A stretch of DNA of 64,000 nucleotides from Pararobbsia alpina_A (GCF_965118125.1 NZ_OZ221288.1:2542001-2606000); one strand, 5' to 3'. Shown: positions 25,189-34,558, counted from the first letter of the stretch. The notes: generated by a model from the letters alone, not told the origin. Program-made: numbers and translations.

Positions 25189-27276
25189 CTATTTTGTCTT
25201 GAACATACCTATGAGCTGAGCCATATCGCACCTCAGCACCGGTGCCGACGCATTCGCCAAAGTGTTCGCTGTCCCGTGGGTAAATTTCCGGGTTAACCAG
25301 ATACAGACTTCACGCGCTCGTGTCATGGCTGTGTAGGCCGCATGACGAGCGAGCGTGTCGATGTTTTCCGATGACTGGAGGATCGGATTGCGAGGCATGT
25401 CTCCAATGATCAGGACATACTCCGAGTCCGACCCGATGACTGCGTCTGCGCGTTCGATCTGCAAGCGGGCCTCGGTCGAAAGCGCGAAGGCGCTTAAGGC
25501 GGTGGCGAAGGCCGAGTCCGCTGCGTTGAGTGCAATGATCAGTAGCCGTGCGGTGGGCGGCATGGTGTCGAGCACATGCCGGACGAGCCCCGGTACGTCT
25601 CCATCGTCGAAGCGCTGGACGAGGATCATGGGACTCGCACGCAGATTCGTGGCCTGCGCGCCGGAGGCGCGCATAGCCCGCGAGTTTTTGTCGCGAGATG
25701 TTGGGGCGGATCCGATCAGCAGCTCAGCACATTGTCGAATGGCGGTCGGCGACCTCCTGTTCGGCGCGTCGACGTTGTGGATGATCGACACACCGGCCCG
25801 TGCGACGAGCCCGGCCAGGACCTGTGCTGATGGCATGCCAGGGCGTAGCTGCTGCCGCGGATCGCCGGTGCCGGACAGCGAAGGTGCGTGGCTGTGTTCG
25901 CCCTCGGCTGCGAGCCGCGAGTGTGCTGCGAGCACGAGTTGCAGATCCACGTCCGTGGCAGCCTGGATATCGTCGATAAAGACATGCTGCATGCGCTCAA
26001 GCGCACGTAGTGGCAAGCGCGAGAGCCAACCGTTCGCTTCGAGTAACTTGACGCGAATCCGGCCCATTGTTTCAACCTTCGCGGCGTCGAACGCAGCGTA
26101 CAGCGATTCGTAGAAGAGGCTTGAGGCTTTCGCGAGCGGCGGATCGATATGGAGGCGCGCGGCGGTGGCCTCACTGGATCGCGGGTCTGCGCCATGACGT
26201 TCGACTTGCTGTCCGATCAGGAACAACGCTTCTGCGACGGGTATCCAGTCGGACGCCGTCGGCCACGGCATGAGGAAGCGCAATCGCGTGGATGTAGCCG
26301 GGATTCGAAGGTATCCGATTTGCGCGGCGAGTTGCCTGAGTTCTGCGACCGTGGAAATCACGCGCACGCGCGCCTTGCTGCCTCCGAGCAAGAGGCGCGA
26401 TTTCGTCCATGTGAGTTGACTCAAGGACCACAGATCGCCTTGCGGCGCCTGCAGAGTCTGATCTCTAATCACGCTACGGGCACCGAGAACGATATGCAGA
26501 TCCAGATCGCGCACGTAGCCGTTCGCGAGGAACATGTATCCGTCGACGAACAGCGTGTAGGGCGCCCCGTGCCGGTTCGTCGTCTCGACGCCGCGAACCG
26601 GCCACAGGCCGGTTTCCTCCCAGTCGTCTTCGATGCGCTTCGTATAAGCCGCATCGATTCGCGATACCGCACGAAGGCGCGCGTGGGCCTCAATCACTTC
26701 GGGGTCGTCGGTTGCTTTCGGCGTGGTCACCGACAGACCGAGCAGCAGCGTCATCAGCGTACGGACGAAGTCGGGATGCGCTTGCGCGCACGCATCGAAG
26801 GCCTGATCGGCAAGCGAGCGTTGGCGAGGCGTGAGGCCGCCTGTTGCTGAGTCTGCGACCGAACCCGGTGCGTCGAGCAACTCCGCGCCCGCATCGATAA
26901 ACGGCGCGGCAAGTTCGTGCGCGAGCGACGAGAACGTCAGGCAACGCGCCGTCGGCACCTTCAAGCCGGAAGATCCTGCCGCATCGCTCGTTGCGATGCG
27001 TAGCAACGCTTCCAGGGCATCGCGCGAGCGTGCCGAAGCGGTCAGCAAAACCGAGGTGTCGTCGCAAAGCGAAAGATCACGATGCAGGCGAAACCAGCGT
27101 TGTACCAGTGCAGTCGACTTTCCGATTCCTGCGTTGCCCAGCCAGACAAGGCCGCTTCGCGGGCTCGATATGAACGACGCGCCCGTGGCCGTATCGGACG
27201 CCGCGGGCTGCTGCGGTTCCGATTCGGAGAGTGCGTGCGCAGGTACGAGGTCTCCTGCGTAGAGGGGTGCATTCAT
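25189..27276 (-). CDS. Degenerate UvrD-like superfamily 1 helicase/NTPase
   Basis: 695 residues. Motif I is GNAGIGKST (47-55). Motif II is VFIDDIQ with Asp435-Asp436 in place of the usual Asp-Glu. Motif III is GTGDPRQQ, motif IV reads NRRSPTAIRQC (compare NYRS in UvrD), and motif VI is YTAMTRAREV near 650. The motif V region (ADAVIGSDSEYVLIIGD) lacks the usual helicase residues. The order is that of UvrD/PcrA SF1A proteins, but the family is not one I can name, and helicase activity is uncertain. Its start overlaps the stop of the AAA ATPase gene by four bases, so the two are translationally coupled. Confidence 0.85.
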   Translation of the reverse strand: MNAPLYAGDLVPAHALSESEPQQPAASDTATGASFISSPRSGLVWLGNAGIGKSTALVQRWFRLHRDLSLCDDTSVLLTASARSRDALEALLRIATSDAAGSSGLKVPTARCLTFSSLAHELAAPFIDAGAELLDAPGSVADSATGGLTPRQRSLADQAFDACAQAHPDFVRTLMTLLLGLSVTTPKATDDPEVIEAHARLRAVSRIDAAYTKRIEDDWEETGLWPVRGVETTNRHGAPYTLFVDGYMFLANGYVRDLDLHIVLGARSVIRDQTLQAPQGDLWSLSQLTWTKSRLLLGGSKARVRVISTVAELRQLAAQIGYLRIPATSTRLRFLMPWPTASDWIPVAEALFLIGQQVERHGADPRSSEATAARLHIDPPLAKASSLFYESLYAAFDAAKVETMGRIRVKLLEANGWLSRLPLRALERMQHVFIDDIQAATDVDLQLVLAAHSRLAAEGEHSHAPSLSGTGDPRQQLRPGMPSAQVLAGLVARAGVSIIHNVDAPNRRSPTAIRQCAELLIGSAPTSRDKNSRAMRASGAQATNLRASPMILVQRFDDGDVPGLVRHVLDTMPPTARLLIIALNAADSAFATALSAFALSTEARLQIERADAVIGSDSEYVLIIGDMPRNPILQSSENIDTLARHAAYTAMTRAREVCIWLTRKFTHGTANTLANASAPVLRCDMAQLIGMFKTK

Positions 27277-28496
27277 GTCTGGATCGAACGAGGATCTTCC
27301 GTGGCTTCGTCTGCGCCGAGTGAATGCTCACGCATCTCGGCACGATGCTGGATTTTATCCAGATTCATCAGTTCCTCGACGTCCAGCGAACACAGCTCAT
27401 AGCGGCTGTTTTCCTCCCGGCAGACAAGACCGCGCCGCTCCAGCCGTTTGAGTCCGCCCTGTACGTCTGTCTTGGAGACATCGGCCATATTAGCGAGCCG
27501 GGCAAAGGTTTCGCGATGTTCAGCGCCATAAAACTCCGTACGCGCAAGCCAGACCTCACGCAGCAAAACTGCCTGAAGGCTGGACAGCCTGAACTCCTCA
27601 AGTTTCGCGAGCCCCTTTGAGAGGGCGTTTGAACGCACGCTCTCAGCAGCAGCGGCGAGATCATCGTGGTCTCCGCGCAATACCGAGCCGAGGACATCGC
27701 GAAACAAGCGGGGCGATCGTCCTACGGCGCGCCAGGTCACATCCAGCTCAATCGCGTTGCTCGCGCAGCCCAGGGCACGTGTCTTTAACCAGTCCGCCAC
27801 CTGCTCAAGGAAGTCGTGACCGAGAGGGGGCAGCACATGAGGTTCGCGCAAAGGGAGCGTAGCGTCATTGGCCGCACTTCGATCCGCCCACAGGCGGCGC
27901 ACGGCGCTGGTCAGCAGACACCCTGTGAACGCGCTGCGTCCGCGCGTCAGGGCTCGCAGCGCTTGCGCGAGGATGACGCCTTTGGCGGGAGTCAGTTCGT
28001 GAACGTCGTCGTACACGAGGACGAGCGGTAAGTCCGCATCGGCAAAACGCTCGATCAACGTCTGCGCCACCTGTCCGAGGCGGACGAGGCGCGTGTGAGA
28101 CGACTCTGTCGAGTGCAACATCGCTTCCGGATGATTCACGCGTTGCGAGACGAAAAGTCCGGAACGCCAGACCGTGTCCCAGGCACGTGGGCTATTGGCT
28201 TCTTTCTGTACACCCGAGCCCGCATCGTCGGGGGTGGCGCTTGCATTGTCGGACGTCTGCGTCGCGAGCGCGCGACAGTCGACATAGGCGAATTGAGTGC
28301 CGTGTTGCCGTAGCGAAGGCAGCAAGTCGTGGAGAAGAAATGCGGTTTTACCCGAACCATGCGATCCGATCAGCGTCATGGCGCGTTCATCGCCGTCGAA
28401 CATGCGATGAATGTATAGCTCGGCGAGCCACTTGCGGCTGTGATGCGGCCAGGACGGCAGCAGGGACTCTTGGGGCACGGATAAATTGGAAGCCAT
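27273..28496 (-). CDS. AAA ATPase with C-terminal winged helix (ORC/TniB-like layout)
   Basis: 407 residues. The Walker A motif is GSHGSGKT (44-51), Walker B is LVLVYDDVHEL (Asp163-Asp164), and a sensor-type segment TGCLLTSAVRRL follows. The last ~80 residues form a winged helix (ETFARLANMADVSKTDVQGG, then LKRLERRGLVCREEN), as in ORC/Cdc6-like or STAND-type switch ATPases. It is the first gene of a two-gene operon with the helicase-like protein. Nucleotide-dependent loading or gating of the partner on DNA is a reasonable inference. Upstream is a noncoding stretch with a 13-bp tandem array. Confidence 0.85.
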   Translation of the reverse strand: MASNLSVPQESLLPSWPHHSRKWLAELYIHRMFDGDERAMTLIGSHGSGKTAFLLHDLLPSLRQHGTQFAYVDCRALATQTSDNASATPDDAGSGVQKEANSPRAWDTVWRSGLFVSQRVNHPEAMLHSTESSHTRLVRLGQVAQTLIERFADADLPLVLVYDDVHELTPAKGVILAQALRALTRGRSAFTGCLLTSAVRRLWADRSAANDATLPLREPHVLPPLGHDFLEQVADWLKTRALGCASNAIELDVTWRAVGRSPRLFRDVLGSVLRGDHDDLAAAAESVRSNALSKGLAKLEEFRLSSLQAVLLREVWLARTEFYGAEHRETFARLANMADVSKTDVQGGLKRLERRGLVCREENSRYELCSLDVEELMNLDKIQHRAEMREHSLGADEATEDPRSIQT

Positions 28497-28590
28497 GCCC
28501 GCAAGTGTCCCATTGCGAATCTTAACGGCCCCTTAATTGCTGGCGATTGTGCTGCGGCTTCGACGCGTTCGAATGGGTGGTCAGGCGAAT

Positions 28591-28720
28591 CGGTTCGATT
28601 CAGCGGCTCGATTGAGTGGTTCGACTAAGCGGTCCGACTAAGCGGCTTGATTCAGCGGCTTGATTGAACGGTTCGACCAGGCGGTTCGACTAGGCAGCTT
28701 GATTCAGCGGTTCGACTAAG
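28591..28720. repeat. Ten tandem copies of a 13-bp unit
   Basis: The array runs without gaps from 28591: CGGTTCGATTCAG, CGGCTCGATTGAG, TGGTTCGACTAAG, CGGTCCGACTAAG, CGGCTTGATTCAG, CGGCTTGATTGAA, CGGTTCGACCAGG, CGGTTCGACTAGG, CAGCTTGATTCAG, CGGTTCGACTAAG. Consensus CGGTTCGAYTMAG. The last unit contains the stop codon of the minus-strand methyltransferase (28716-28718). There are no spacers, so it is not a CRISPR array. The core TTCGACTAAGCG matches 11 of 12 bases of the minus-strand core of the array at 13176-13231. Confidence 0.9.
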
Positions 28721-29633
28721 CAGGCTTTCGCGCCGTCAAGTAAATGACACGCTCAAGACCGACATTGGGTCCCGCCTCGACGACGGGTCTTAACATGCGC
28801 TCGAACAAGGCACGCTCATCCGGCGTGAACTTCGTTGCGAGGATATGCGTGAGTGAGGGGGCGAGCGGGTGCGGTGAACTGCCGACGAACGTGTCCCACG
28901 AGGTAAATACCGACGGCATGGTCCGGATGCTCAGCTGCATGTCGACGTCCACGAAATTCGCGTTCATCACCATCTGAACAAGGCTGCGCTCGTTGTAGTT
29001 CGTGAGCGGGCTCGCGGCGATCGCTTCCAGGGTGTCTGGGAATTGCGCGGACTTCCACTTGTGAACCAGGGGCAACAGCGGGTCGGCAGGCGGAACGCCG
29101 GCATGTTGCTGAAGTGCCTGTCGCATTGCACTCGTCGCAAGCGCTTCGTCGATCAGGACGGGCTCGGCGATCGACAACGTGCCGCCGGGCTTCAGCACAC
29201 GGAAGATCTCGGCCAACGCTTTCGGCTTGTGCTCTTCATAGGCGAGCACCGCGCGCGTCGTAACGACATCAACGCTTGTGTCAGCAACGCCGGGCATGTC
29301 GCTGGACCGGCACTGGATGAACTGGCATTGATCGATCCATCCTCGTTCTGTCGCGAGTCTGCGGACATGATCGAGCAACGGTGCCGAGACATCGGTCATC
29401 ACAACCTTCAGATCCGGGCCCATGCGCTCGATGGCGCGAAGGGCAACGAGTCCATCGCCCGTGCCCACGTCCAGGAGCGTGGAAGCGGGCGTCAGCTTAG
29501 CCGCATCGAGCACGCGGTCAGCGACTTCGAGCGTCGCCTCGCGCACGATCTTGTTTTGCTCAAGATCACCGGCGTGACGCAGGTTCAGGAGCCACTCGGA
29601 CCAGACGTCCGATCGATTGGAGGATTCAGTCAT
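28716..29633 (-). CDS. Class I SAM-dependent methyltransferase
   Basis: About 305 residues from the ATG at 29633; a longer frame reaches 29729, but the first 32 residues look non-coding. The SAM-binding motif I is LLDVGTGDGLVALRA, with an acidic residue after the second strand (VVMTDVS) and motif IV near VDVVTTRAVLAY. It belongs to the UbiE/Methyltransf_25-like group acting on small molecules. Its substrate is unknown; it stands alone between the deacetylase and the ATPase operon on the same strand. The stop codon is inside the 13-bp tandem array. Confidence 0.88.
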   Translation of the reverse strand: MTESSNRSDVWSEWLLNLRHAGDLEQNKIVREATLEVADRVLDAAKLTPASTLLDVGTGDGLVALRAIERMGPDLKVVMTDVSAPLLDHVRRLATERGWIDQCQFIQCRSSDMPGVADTSVDVVTTRAVLAYEEHKPKALAEIFRVLKPGGTLSIAEPVLIDEALATSAMRQALQQHAGVPPADPLLPLVHKWKSAQFPDTLEAIAASPLTNYNERSLVQMVMNANFVDVDMQLSIRTMPSVFTSWDTFVGSSPHPLAPSLTHILATKFTPDERALFERMLRPVVEAGPNVGLERVIYLTARKPA

Positions 29634-29884
29634 CACGTTGAAGAAGGCTATGGAACGGCGTGGCGCCGACGAGGTTGAAACGCGTCGGCGTGTCCGCATA
29701 AGTTCATGACAGTTCATAGCTTGATTCACGCGTGCTTAAGTAACGCTGAATCCTCCAAAACCTTAGCGTGTGCGAGGTACCTGGCGGCGATGACTCTATT
29801 GCGGCCGGTCATCACGCCGCCGTCCACGTCTCCGAAGGCCCCGACATTTGACGCCGTCAGGCCTCTCTGCGCGGGTGACCTCGA

Positions 29885-30943
29885 TCAGATCGTTTCCGAC
29901 TCCCTCAGCGTCAGCGGACTACCCAGCACATACTTCGCAATCTCATCCTTACGCATGAACGCGACACCGGTCTTGCTCTTCGCATAGACGAGAAATTCCT
30001 CCCAGACGCGAACCATCTGCGGCGAACCGCTGATCCGGTCGTGCGCGCTGATGGACATCATGCGTCGACGCGAACCGGCCTCGTCATACAGCTGATCGAA
30101 GTCGAGCTTGATCTGTTCAAGGAATTTCGAAGGCGAATAATTGCGGCCTTCAATCAGCAGAATATCGTTGTTGCGCAGGGTATAAGGCACGACCACAAAG
30201 TCCTTGCCGTTGACCTTTTCGATGAACGGCTCGTCGCGGCTCAGGTCGTCGATGTGGTACGTGTAGCCCAGTTCCTGGAGCAGCGACAGCGTGTTCGGAC
30301 CGCGTCGCAGCCAATTGCAGTTGTAGCCGACAGGGCGTTGGCCCGTCACGTCCTGAACCATGCTCGCCGCCTGCTCGAGAAATTGACGCTCTTCAGCGCG
30401 CGTCATCGCGTATTCAGAACTCCAGCGCGGTCCGTGGCCGGCGGCCTCATGCCCGCGTGCAACGATCTCCTTTGCAAGCTCGGGATGTCGTTTGGCGGCT
30501 TCGCCGATCATATGCGACGTGACTTTGACGCCGTGCCGGTCCCAGAGGTCGAGCATGCGCGGAATGCCTTCACGGTAGCCATAGGCGAACCACGTGTTGG
30601 TGGCCAGGTCGGCAGGAACGCTGGCAGGAAAGTCGACTTTGGGAAATGGGCTGTCGGTCCCTTTAGGCGGTTGGCCGCCGGCTTCGAATTGCATCGAGAT
30701 CGAAATCACGAGACGCGCGCCATTCGGCCAGAATTGCCCGTTCTGGGCGCCGGAGACGGCCTGAACCGAGACCGATGCCCCTGCTCCCGTGCCAGTTGCT
30801 GTCTGGGCGGCAGCGCCTGCAGACGCGAGGACTGCGCCTGTTGCCAGGGCGCCCGCACCGGCACGCGCAAGAAACGTACGTCGGTCGAGGTGAATTCCGT
30901 CTTCGCGGTCGCAGGCGGTCATGTTCTCTGCTTGTGTCGGCAT
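29885..30943 (-). CDS. Tat-exported polysaccharide-deacetylase-family protein
   Basis: 352 residues from the ATG at 30943. The N-terminus has a twin-arginine signal (HLDRRTFLARAGAGAL) followed by a hydrophobic Ala-rich stretch, so the protein is exported folded. The NodB-type domain (CE4 fold) follows, with the HGVKVTSHMIGEAAKRHPEL and ARGHEAAGHGPRW segments. It resembles the PuuE/allantoinase-like branch rather than chitin deacetylases. The substrate is unknown. It is third in a run with the MFS transporter and the CHMI-like isomerase, so a role in periplasmic processing of an imported compound is possible. Confidence 0.88.
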   Translation of the reverse strand: MPTQAENMTACDREDGIHLDRRTFLARAGAGALATGAVLASAGAAAQTATGTGAGASVSVQAVSGAQNGQFWPNGARLVISISMQFEAGGQPPKGTDSPFPKVDFPASVPADLATNTWFAYGYREGIPRMLDLWDRHGVKVTSHMIGEAAKRHPELAKEIVARGHEAAGHGPRWSSEYAMTRAEERQFLEQAASMVQDVTGQRPVGYNCNWLRRGPNTLSLLQELGYTYHIDDLSRDEPFIEKVNGKDFVVVPYTLRNNDILLIEGRNYSPSKFLEQIKLDFDQLYDEAGSRRRMMSISAHDRISGSPQMVRVWEEFLVYAKSKTGVAFMRKDEIAKYVLGSPLTLRESETI

Positions 30944-31077
30944 GGAGGTCTCTTGATGAAGGATGTCCGGTAGGCGCTCCGCCGGACGTTCGGATTGAAA
31001 GAGCACGTGCGGGTCACTCGGGCCGCGGCAGGGTCAGGCGGCAAAGTCACGCAGCGAGGACCGCACCTACAGCGGCT

Positions 31078-32478
31078 TCAGTCGGCCGTAGTCGGCGCAA
31101 GGCGGCGTTGCCGACGATCGAATTGGAGTGTCAAAACCCCGGCGATCAGCGCGGCGACTCCCAACACACCCACACCGATGCTTGCGTGATGCGTAATGTC
31201 CGTGATCCATCCGATCGCAAACGGACTGACGAATCCGGCGAGATTGCCGATCGAATTGATCAGTGCGATGCCTGCAGCGGCCGCAACGCCGCTCAGACGC
31301 GCGGTCGGCAGGTTCCAGAACAACGGCAGAGCGGAAAGGATGCCGGCGCACGCCACGGACAGTGTGAGGACGGCGATGACAAGATTCGACGCGTAGACGG
31401 CACTGAGGATGAACGCGACACACGCGACGAGCGCACTTAGACCAACCGCTCGAGCCCATTGGCGTGTGCGATCCGCGATGCGTGCGACGATGTTCATCGC
31501 GACCGCTGCGCTCGCATACGGCACGACGGTGATCCATCCGTTGGTCACAGTGCTCGACACTCCGGCTGACTGAATCACCGTCGGCAGCCAGAAGCTCACA
31601 CCGTAGAGACCGGCGAGCAGCAAAAAGTAGATGGCGGAAAACGACAGCACAGCAGGGTTTGCGAGTGCCTTAAGGGTGTGCCCGTGCTTCTGAGCGGCAC
31701 GGCTTTGCCCGGACCCGATCTCACGCTCCAGCAAGCTGCGCTCGGATGCGTCGAGCCAGCGCGCCTCGTTCGGACCCGCAGGCAGTGCGACGGCCACGAC
31801 TAACCCGATGACAATCGCCGGCACTGCTTCGATCAGGAACATCCAGCGCCATCCCTCAAGGCTCAGGTAGCCGTCCAGCGCGTGGAGGATCCAGGCCGAC
31901 AGCGGGCCGCTCACGATGCCGGAGACAGCGGTGGCCGTCATGAACAGCGTGGTCATGCGACCACGGCGGTGGTCCGGAAACCAGTAGGTGAGATAGAGAA
32001 TGATCCCCGGAAAGAAGCCAGCCTCGGTGAGCCCGAGCAAAAAGCGTTGTACGTAGAAGCCGTTCGTCGAATGGACGAACATGGTCGCGGCCGACACGAC
32101 ACCCCACGAAATCATGATGCGCGCGATCCAGGCCCTTGCGCCCAGCTTGTGCAACAGCAGATTGCTCGGCACTTCGAACACGAAATAGCCGATAAAGAAC
32201 ACACCTGCGCCGAAGCCGTACGCCGTCGCGCTCAAGTGCAAGTCAGAAGCCATCTGCAATTTCGCGGTGCCGATATTGACGCGATCGAGGAATGCCATGA
32301 CCTGCGCGGCAAGCAATATGGGCATGATTCGCCAGGCGACGCGGCGATAGACGTTGTCGAGCGCGGCGCGATCATCGGCGACATCGGGAGCCGATGCGTT
32401 CGCATGAAAGAGCGCCATGCGATCGCCGGACGCTGTGTCTTGCGCGATCGCGGCGTCGGGGCCGATATGTGAGTTCAC
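31078..32478 (-). CDS. MFS transporter, anion:cation symporter family
   Basis: 466 residues, starting at a GTG (32478) with GGAG seven bases upstream. It has 12 predicted membrane spans; the signature MAFLDRVNIGTAKLQMASDL near the N-terminus and the FLLGLTEAGFFPGIILYLTY segment are typical of the ACS family (tartrate, phthalate, hexuronate and similar carriers). Likely role: uptake of an organic acid at the inner membrane. It lies 66 bp after the CHMI-like gene on the same strand. Confidence 0.92.
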   Translation of the reverse strand: MNSHIGPDAAIAQDTASGDRMALFHANASAPDVADDRAALDNVYRRVAWRIMPILLAAQVMAFLDRVNIGTAKLQMASDLHLSATAYGFGAGVFFIGYFVFEVPSNLLLHKLGARAWIARIMISWGVVSAATMFVHSTNGFYVQRFLLGLTEAGFFPGIILYLTYWFPDHRRGRMTTLFMTATAVSGIVSGPLSAWILHALDGYLSLEGWRWMFLIEAVPAIVIGLVVAVALPAGPNEARWLDASERSLLEREIGSGQSRAAQKHGHTLKALANPAVLSFSAIYFLLLAGLYGVSFWLPTVIQSAGVSSTVTNGWITVVPYASAAVAMNIVARIADRTRQWARAVGLSALVACVAFILSAVYASNLVIAVLTLSVACAGILSALPLFWNLPTARLSGVAAAAGIALINSIGNLAGFVSPFAIGWITDITHHASIGVGVLGVAALIAGVLTLQFDRRQRRLAPTTAD

Positions 32479-32544
32479 CTGTGTCTCCGTCGATCTGCTC
32501 TTTTTTAAGTTCCAACGAACCGGGGCGCCGTGCTGCCTCGCCCG

Positions 32545-32934
32545 CTAGCGAGCCAGCGTCGCCGCCGCGAGCATGTGCGAGTCGGTCTTGAAGTAAGACG
32601 ACGCGTCGAACATTTCGATCAGCACGCAGCACTGCCACCAGAACGACGGTTGGTGCGCTTCGATCCCGGCGCGCAAGGTGTCGTGAATCACGCGCGCCAT
32701 ATCGCGTTGCATGGACGCCGGACGCGGATTGGTCATGATCAATCGGGCCACGACGAATTGTCCTTGCGGGTCATCGCCAGCGAGTGCCTGATTCGTGATG
32801 TGAACGCGACTCTTGAAGTCGTCTCGGCGTCCATAGCCGAGCGCGTCGAGTTCATGGTGGATGGACTTCAGCATGGCGCTGAAATCGAGGAGCTTTGCGA
32901 TTTCCGGGGTCGCTTCAATCTGGATGTGAGGCAT
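32545..32934 (-). CDS. 5-carboxymethyl-2-hydroxymuconate isomerase-like protein
   Basis: 129 residues beginning MPHIQIEATPEI; Pro2 would become the N-terminal catalytic proline after Met removal, as in the CHMI/tautomerase superfamily. CHMI (HpaF) converts a hydroxymuconate in homoprotocatechuate breakdown, and the length (about 125) fits. No homoprotocatechuate dioxygenase is near, so the physiological substrate may differ. It is first in a minus-strand run with the MFS transporter and deacetylase, and divergent from a LysR gene (109 bp between start codons). Confidence 0.85.
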   Translation of the reverse strand: MPHIQIEATPEIAKLLDFSAMLKSIHHELDALGYGRRDDFKSRVHITNQALAGDDPQGQFVVARLIMTNPRPASMQRDMARVIHDTLRAGIEAHQPSFWWQCCVLIEMFDASSYFKTDSHMLAAATLAR

Positions 32935-33043
32935 GGCCGTGCACCTGCGGTCTGGCGGAAAGCGATCCGCGATGAGCCCATTGAACGCCGCGGGATTGAT
33001 TCTGTAAAATTATGTTTCTCGACTGAATATATTACGGTGGCTT

Positions 33044-33970
33044 ATGAATCCGTCTGCGATCGATCTCAGGCTCCTGCGTAGCTTTGTAGCAACGGCCAAG
33101 CTGGGCAGCGCGACGCGCGCGGCGAACGCCTTGCATCTGACGCAGCCCGCGTTGTCGCAGCACTTGCGCGAGTTGGCGAATCTGCTCGATGCCCAGTTAT
33201 TCGACCGGGTCGGCAGGGGGATTGCACTGACGTCTGCCGGCGAACATCTGTTCCGGGACATCGAGCCTGCACTGGATCAGCTCGACTTCGCCTTGACCTC
33301 GCTGCAGGCACGCGCGACTGAAGTGCGCGGTTCGTTGCGTGTAGGCGCCATCGATACATACGCGCGCGCACTGGTGATTCCGGCTGTCACGGAGTTGATC
33401 GCACAGCATCCGCAGCTGCGCATTGAAGTGGTGGAGATTCCTGCGCCTGCGATCGATGTCGCTTTGTTGTCGGGAGACCTTGATGTCGGCGTCGCCTTCT
33501 CGCTGCTTTCGAACGACAGGATTGAGCAACGACCCCTGTTCGAAGAGACGCTGATGCTCATTCAACGCCGGCGGAGAAACACGCGGTTAAGTCACCGAGC
33601 GACGCTTGCTGAAGTCGCACGCCAACCGCTTGCCCTGTTGAATCGTGACTTCGCGATGCGACGACAGATCGATCGCGTTTTTGCCGCTGAGAGCTGCGCC
33701 CTGGACGTGCGCGTCGAAGCGGCAAATGTCGACTCTCTGATGCGTCTTGCTGAAGCGAGTGAACTGGCCACCGTCGCGAGTGGACTGGCTGTGCGGGATC
33801 ACAAACGTGTGGTGGTGCGCGCGATCGCGCATGGTGGACTGAAGCGTGCGGCAGCGCTGCGCTGGCGTCGTGGTCGCTCGGCGTCGCCGGCGGTGCAGAG
33901 TTTTAGTCAGGCTCTCGCAAAGCAGATTGAGCGTGTGCGGGAGACGGCATCGCTCCTTGTCCTTCCCTAG
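33044..33970 (+). CDS. LysR-family transcriptional regulator
   Basis: 308 residues with an N-terminal winged HTH (SATRAANALHLTQPALSQHL) and a LysR substrate-binding domain. It is divergent from the CHMI-MFS-deacetylase run; the shared region is AT-rich around 33003-33040 and probably carries its operator. It most likely controls that operon and itself. The effector is unknown. Confidence 0.9.
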   Translation: MNPSAIDLRLLRSFVATAKLGSATRAANALHLTQPALSQHLRELANLLDAQLFDRVGRGIALTSAGEHLFRDIEPALDQLDFALTSLQARATEVRGSLRVGAIDTYARALVIPAVTELIAQHPQLRIEVVEIPAPAIDVALLSGDLDVGVAFSLLSNDRIEQRPLFEETLMLIQRRRRNTRLSHRATLAEVARQPLALLNRDFAMRRQIDRVFAAESCALDVRVEAANVDSLMRLAEASELATVASGLAVRDHKRVVVRAIAHGGLKRAAALRWRRGRSASPAVQSFSQALAKQIERVRETASLLVLP

Positions 33971-34066
33971 GCCTCGCATGGCGCGTGGCGTGTTGTGCCC
34001 GAACATGCCGATGCGATTCGTATCGCGGGCGTTCGTCGGTTCTACGTCGCACGATTGCGCAATAGA

Positions 34067-34125
34067 ACCGTTACTTTGAAGGTGCCAAATCTGTCACGCA
34101 GTCTGCGCGCGCTCAAAGTAACGGT
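34067..34125. repeat. 13-bp perfect inverted repeat between convergent genes
   Basis: ACCGTTACTTTGA (34067-34079) and TCAAAGTAACGGT (34113-34125) with 33 nt between them. It lies after the LysR gene and just before the stop of the small gene at 34141. It may be a bidirectional terminator-like structure or a mobile-element footprint. Confidence 0.6.
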
Positions 34126-34140
34126 ATTGCGAGCTAGAGC

Positions 34141-34377
34141 TCAATCGCCAAAGTAGTTGACGACAAATCGTGCCGTTCCCTTCGTATCACGCAACTGAAA
34201 TTCCTGGACGCGATGCATGCGAAGGTCACGAATCAACTTCTCGACTGCTGACCGGCCGATGAGTTTGTAGTTCATCGTCACGATCTCTACGACACTGACG
34301 TTGTGCTCCGATTTCGGAAAGATATATTCGTTCAGCATGTCTATGACCGAACGGTCCGATGCGAACAGTGCCCCCAT
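34141..34377 (-). CDS. Small hypothetical protein
   Basis: 78 residues from the ATG at 34377, preceded by GGAG with 8-base spacing; the open frame extends upstream to 34440. It begins MGALFASDRSVIDMLNEYIF and ends with FVVNYFGD; no signal peptide, membrane segment or domain that I recognise. The good ribosome binding site and high GC3 support a real gene. Function unknown; no operon partner. Confidence 0.65.
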   Translation of the reverse strand: MGALFASDRSVIDMLNEYIFPKSEHNVSVVEIVTMNYKLIGRSAVEKLIRDLRMHRVQEFQLRDTKGTARFVVNYFGD

Positions 34378-34558
34378 ATTCAGACTCCGTAAAGGCGGGG
34401 TGGATCCAATCTCCCTGCACTGTGTGTGCGAGCAGCACACACCGCAGAGAAACCCAGTGCTGCATCTTCCTTTACGACGCGTTCGCGAGATTCTTTAGTG
34501 TGACGAAGTAAACAGTTTGCGTTGCAAACCATGCAATCTACATTCGGGTATCGGGTTA

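Noticed and set aside
25189..28496. Gabija-type defence system
   Set aside because: A UvrD-like gene is present, but the partner lacks the OLD-family ATPase plus TOPRIM layout of GajA; it is an AAA ATPase with a winged helix.
28591..28720. CRISPR array
   Set aside because: The units are contiguous 13-mers without spacers, and no cas gene is nearby.
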